Source: Rhodanobacter sp.
Lineage (GTDB): Bacteria; Pseudomonadota; Gammaproteobacteria; Xanthomonadales; Rhodanobacteraceae
Assembly (NCBI GenBank): GCA_004298015.1
Contig: SCSE01000014.1
Coordinates: 1-54,841, forward strand
Length of the DNA: 54,841 bases
Reading direction: 5' to 3'
Positions 52,339 to 54,841 of this stretch are shown here, piece after piece. The notes under the pieces are model-generated. The model was not told the origin of the DNA, made no database searches, and saw nothing but the letters and a program-made list of their open reading frames with translations. Numbering within the stretch: position 1 is the first letter of the stretch; every line of letters starts with the position of its first letter. A program made the translations under genes and the position numbers.

Positions 52339-53703
52339 ATGACTGAATTGAAAAGCAGCAACAGCACACTCGCCGCCCGCGACCTGCGCCACGTTTGGCA
52401 CCCTTGCACGCAGATGCACGATCACGAGAGCGTACCGATGGTACCGATCGTTCGCGGCGAGGGCGCGTGGCTGCTCGACGCCGACGGCCGTCGCTATCTC
52501 GACGGCATCAGCTCGTGGTGGACCAATTTGTTTGGCCACGCCAACCCGCGCATCGCCAACGCGCTGGCCGATCAGGCACGCACGCTCGAACATGTGATCT
52601 TCGCCGGCTTCACCCATGAACCGGCAATCGAGCTGGCCGAGGAACTGGTCCGCATCACCCCGCCGGGGCTTGACCGGGTGTTCTATGCCGACAACGGCTC
52701 GGCGGCCATCGAGGTGGCACTGAAGATGAGCTTTCACTACTGGCTCAATCAGGGCCACGGTGAAAAGACTCGCTTCATCGCACTCAGCGGCAGCTACCAC
52801 GGCGAGACGCTGGGCGCGCTGTCGGTCAGCGATGTGGCGCTGTATCGCAAGACCTATGCGCCCTTGCTGTTGACCCCGTTCCTCACCCCTTCACCGGACA
52901 GCTACGAGGGCGAACCCGGCGAAAGCCCGCAGCAAGTCGCCGCGCGCCGGCTGCTGGAGTTGCGTAGTCTGCTTGAGCGACACGCCCACGAAACCTGTGC
53001 GGTGATTGTCGAGCCGCTGGTGCAATGCGCCGGCGGCATGCGCATGTACCACCCTGACTACCTGACCGGCCTGCGGGCGCTGTGCAACGAGTTCTCGGTG
53101 CACTTCATCGCCGATGAGATTGCGGTCGGCTTCGGTCGCAGCGGTACGCTGTTCGCCTGTGAGCAGGCCGCGGTGTCGCCGGACTTCATGTGCCTGTCGA
53201 AGGGCTTGACCGCCGGCTTTCTGGCGCTGTCCGTGGTACTCACGCATGCCGCGATCTACGAGGCGTTTTATGCCGAATACAACGCCGGCAAGGCCTTTCT
53301 GCATTCGCACAGCTATACCGGCAACCCGCTGGCTTGCCGCGTGGCGCTGGAAACGCTGGCGATCTTTCGCGAAGAACCCGTGCTGGAACGCAACCGTGCG
53401 CTTGCCGCCCATCTGGCGAGGCGGCTGGCACCGCTGCGCGAGCACCCGCACGTGGCCGATGTGCGGCAGACCGGCATGATTGCCGCGGTCGAGCTGGTCG
53501 CCGACAAGGCAAGCCGCCGCCCCTTCCCGACAGCCGAGCGGCGCGGCTTGCGGGTCTACCTGCATGGACTGCAACAAGGCGTGCTGCTGCGACCGCTGGG
53601 TAACGTGGTGTATTTCATGCCCCCGTACGTCGTCAACGAGCAGGAGATCGATCTGCTGGTGGATACGGCACTGACCGGCATCGAACTGGCCGTGGCGGAC
53701 TAG
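52339..53703 (+). CDS. bioA: Adenosylmethionine-8-amino-7-oxononanoate aminotransferase BioA
   Basis: A 454-aa class III PLP aminotransferase converting KAPA to DAPA in biotin synthesis, with S-adenosylmethionine as amino donor. Visible: HVWHPCTQMHDH near the start, GISSWWTNLFGHANPRI (DAPA-site WW), the FYADNGSAAIEVALKM and SGSYHGETLGALSVSD PLP blocks, and IADEIAVGFGRSGTLFACEQA. The Lys Schiff-base block is LSKGLTAGFLALSVVLT, followed by FLHSHSYTGNPLACRVALETL. The ATG at 52339 aligns with family starts. Biotin genes bioB/F/H/C/D are not present here. Repeats follow immediately downstream. Confidence 0.96.
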   Translation: MTELKSSNSTLAARDLRHVWHPCTQMHDHESVPMVPIVRGEGAWLLDADGRRYLDGISSWWTNLFGHANPRIANALADQARTLEHVIFAGFTHEPAIELAEELVRITPPGLDRVFYADNGSAAIEVALKMSFHYWLNQGHGEKTRFIALSGSYHGETLGALSVSDVALYRKTYAPLLLTPFLTPSPDSYEGEPGESPQQVAARRLLELRSLLERHAHETCAVIVEPLVQCAGGMRMYHPDYLTGLRALCNEFSVHFIADEIAVGFGRSGTLFACEQAAVSPDFMCLSKGLTAGFLALSVVLTHAAIYEAFYAEYNAGKAFLHSHSYTGNPLACRVALETLAIFREEPVLERNRALAAHLARRLAPLREHPHVADVRQTGMIAAVELVADKASRRPFPTAERRGLRVYLHGLQQGVLLRPLGNVVYFMPPYVVNEQEIDLLVDTALTGIELAVAD

Positions 53704-53710
53704 GAACCCG

Positions 53711-53784
53711 GGCCGTAGAAACGCCGGGGAGCGAGATGAGGCTATGGATGAGAGCATCAGCGCAGCCCAAAGATTTCTACGGCC
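53711..53784. repeat. Inverted-repeat element, family B, short copy
   Basis: GGCCGTAGAAA (53711-53721) and TTTCTACGGCC (53774-53784) are perfect 11-bp inverted ends of a 74-bp unit just after bioA. Its right part (53742-53784) is repeated in inverted orientation at 54733-54775 with few differences. It looks like an internally deleted version of the longer copy at the window's right edge. Confidence 0.75.
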
Positions 53785-53792
53785 ACACTCCC

Positions 53793-53955
53793 AGGAGGCT
53801 GTCGGACCGGGGTGGTCGGAGCGGCAATTCGGCGCTGTGAGGACAGACTTCTGACGATCTGCCGGCCCTGATGGTGCCATGAGCCAAGAAGCGGCGGGTA
53901 TATGGGGCGCACAAGCGGATTCGTCGACCGGCCGACCAAGGTCCGACCGGCTGCC
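53793..53955 (+). repeat. MITE-like repeat, family A, copy 3
   Basis: It starts with an intact inverted end AGGAGGCTGTCGGAC and ends GTCCGACCGGCTGCC. Over about 163 bp it follows the copy at 1-164 in the same orientation (shared AAGCGGATTCG, GACCGGCCGA and CAAGAAGCGGCGG-type blocks). It lies between bioA and rsmE, ending 35 bp before the rsmE start, so it probably carries or displaces the rsmE promoter. Confidence 0.75.
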
Positions 53956-53990
53956 AGGTTATCCTTGGCGCTTTGCCGGTCGACCATGTC

Positions 53991-54725
53991 ATGCGAACCA
54001 TCCGCCTCCATGTCGCACAGCCGCTTGAAGTCAGTGTCGAATTTTCGCTACCGTCAGCGCCGGCCGAACATGTCGCCCGGGTACTGCGGCTGGTCGCGGG
54101 CGATGCAGTCATCCTGTTCAACGGCGACGGTTTCGACTATCCCGCGACGCTGGTCGCTGTCGGCAAGCGGGAGGTCACGGTACGGATTACGGCAAGGCAA
54201 CGCCTGAACAATGAGTCACCGTTGAAGCTGACCCTGGCGCAGGCAGTTGCGCGCGGCGACAAGATGGACCTGATCGTGCAAAAGGCGACCGAACTGGGGG
54301 CCTCGTGCATCGTGCCGTTGCTGACTGAACGTTCGGAAGTGAAGCTCGACGCGAACCGGGCCGGCAAACGGCTGCAACACTGGCAAGCAGTCGCTGCCAG
54401 TGCCTGCGAGCAGTGTGGCCGCGCCCGCTTGCCGGACATCTGTGCACCGACGGCTTTGGCGGCGTGGCTGGAAATCCTGGGCAAGCACGACACCGTTAGG
54501 CTGGCGTTGATGCCGACGGCGACGCTAACCCCGCGAGAGGTCCGGTTCGGCAACCAGGCTGGTCTGCTGGTCGTGGGGCCTGAAGGCGGACTGGGGGCGC
54601 GCGATATCGACGCGCTCGAGGGCGCCGGTTTCGCGGGACTACGACTGGGACCGCGCATCCTGCGCACGGAAACCGCAGGCCTGGCGGCGCTTGCCGCACT
54701 GCAAACATGGCATGGAGATCTCTAG
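53991..54725 (+). CDS. rsmE: 16S rRNA (uracil1498-N3)-methyltransferase RsmE
   Basis: A 244-aa SPOUT methyltransferase that modifies U1498 of 16S rRNA. The N-terminal PUA-like domain (MRTIRLHVA..., then HVARVLRLVAGDAVILFNGDG) precedes the SAM-binding knot: KLTLAQAVARGDKMDLIVQKATELGASCIVPLLTERS, GLLVVGPEGGLGARDIDA and LRLGPRILRTETAGLAALAAL. ATG 53991 is chosen; a TTG six codons earlier is less likely. No strong ribosome site is visible. The gene is enclosed by inverted copies of repeat family B. Confidence 0.95.
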   Translation: MRTIRLHVAQPLEVSVEFSLPSAPAEHVARVLRLVAGDAVILFNGDGFDYPATLVAVGKREVTVRITARQRLNNESPLKLTLAQAVARGDKMDLIVQKATELGASCIVPLLTERSEVKLDANRAGKRLQHWQAVAASACEQCGRARLPDICAPTALAAWLEILGKHDTVRLALMPTATLTPREVRFGNQAGLLVVGPEGGLGARDIDALEGAGFAGLRLGPRILRTETAGLAALAALQTWHGDL

Positions 54726-54732
54726 GAGCGTG

Positions 54733-54841
54733 GGCCGTAGAAATCTTCGGGCTGCGATTGTGCTCTCATCCATAGACTGCGTCTCTCGTCAGGCTTGCAT
54801 AGAACCACTATGCGCTCCTTCCGATACACCCATCCTATGGC
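54733..54841 (-). repeat. Inverted-repeat element, family B, long copy (runs off window)
   Basis: It begins GGCCGTAGAAATCTTCGGGC. Bases 54733-54775 are an inverted, slightly diverged copy of 53742-53784. A hairpin at 54798-54812 (CATAGAACCACTATG) is the exact reverse complement of the family A core at 76-90, so families A and B are related. The far end is outside the window. Confidence 0.65.

Noticed and set aside
53711..54841. IS element or composite transposon around rsmE
   Set aside because: No transposase is encoded. The flanks are short inverted repeats, and rsmE is a housekeeping gene in its usual context.

Overview
The window is about 54.8 kb of GC-rich, densely coding chromosome from a gammaproteobacterium. 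It is most likely a member of the Xanthomonadales, probably Rhodanobacteraceae (Rhodanobacter, Dyella, Frateuria or Luteibacter type). The case rests on gene order: kdsD-kdsC-lptCAB-rpoN-hpf continues into hprK-rapZ-EIIA(Man)-ptsH-ptsI, divergent from ibaG-murA. HPr kinase together with a soluble Man-type EIIA beside rpoN is a xanthomonad-like arrangement. LacI-controlled starch and maltodextrin genes and GTAG-type palindromic repeats fit the same group. This placement is inferred from sequence reading only; no database was searched.

Layout. 1-5.8 kb: a repeat, a sensor kinase/response regulator pair whose kinase has lost its ATP-binding boxes, tesA, and a divergent YbbA/YbbP-type ABC exporter. 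6-9 kb: a LacI-family regulator and a sugar-porter MFS gene. 9-15.7 kb: recQ, a repeat-filled gap, an alkyltransferase-like (ATL) repair gene, a conserved hypothetical, a CorC/HlyC-type transporter, and trmJ divergent from suhB. 15.9-20.3 kb: a surface-glycan cassette made of two LAB_N small membrane proteins flanking an asparagine-synthase-like amidotransferase and an ArnT-like glycosyltransferase. 20.6-26.6 kb: hda, an AI-2E-type permease, a DUF2066 protein, purM-purN, a DUF3108 protein and a small membrane protein. 26.6-38.5 kb: ibaG-murA, the Kdo/Lpt operon, rpoN-hpf and the regulatory PTS. 38.5-46.3 kb: LysR/YeiH, then a maltodextrin locus (six-hairpin glycosidase, SLC45-like MFS, GH13 amylase). 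46.5-54.8 kb: an anion permease, a small exported protein, mazG, cysQ-nudE, a histidinol-phosphatase-like gene, gspN, bioA and rsmE.

How the parts connect. Envelope biogenesis dominates: Kdo synthesis and Lpt export, murA, the glycan cassette and gspN. Regulation of nitrogen and carbon status (RpoN, HPF, HprK, RapZ, HPr, EI) sits directly downstream of the Lpt genes. The LacI/MFS locus near 7-9 kb and the maltodextrin locus near 41-46 kb share an identical 15-base motif (core ATACGTAT) upstream of their first genes, so they may form one regulon although they lie 32 kb apart.

The most unusual content is non-coding. I see at least five families of short palindromic or inverted-repeat elements. 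Three are about-164-bp MITE-like copies with 15-bp inverted ends. Three are paired REP units. One is a short imperfect repeat seen three times. Several elements supply the stop codon of the neighbouring gene, and one writes the last residues of the degenerate sensor kinase. No rRNA, tRNA, CRISPR array, prophage, IS transposase or RAYT gene was found.
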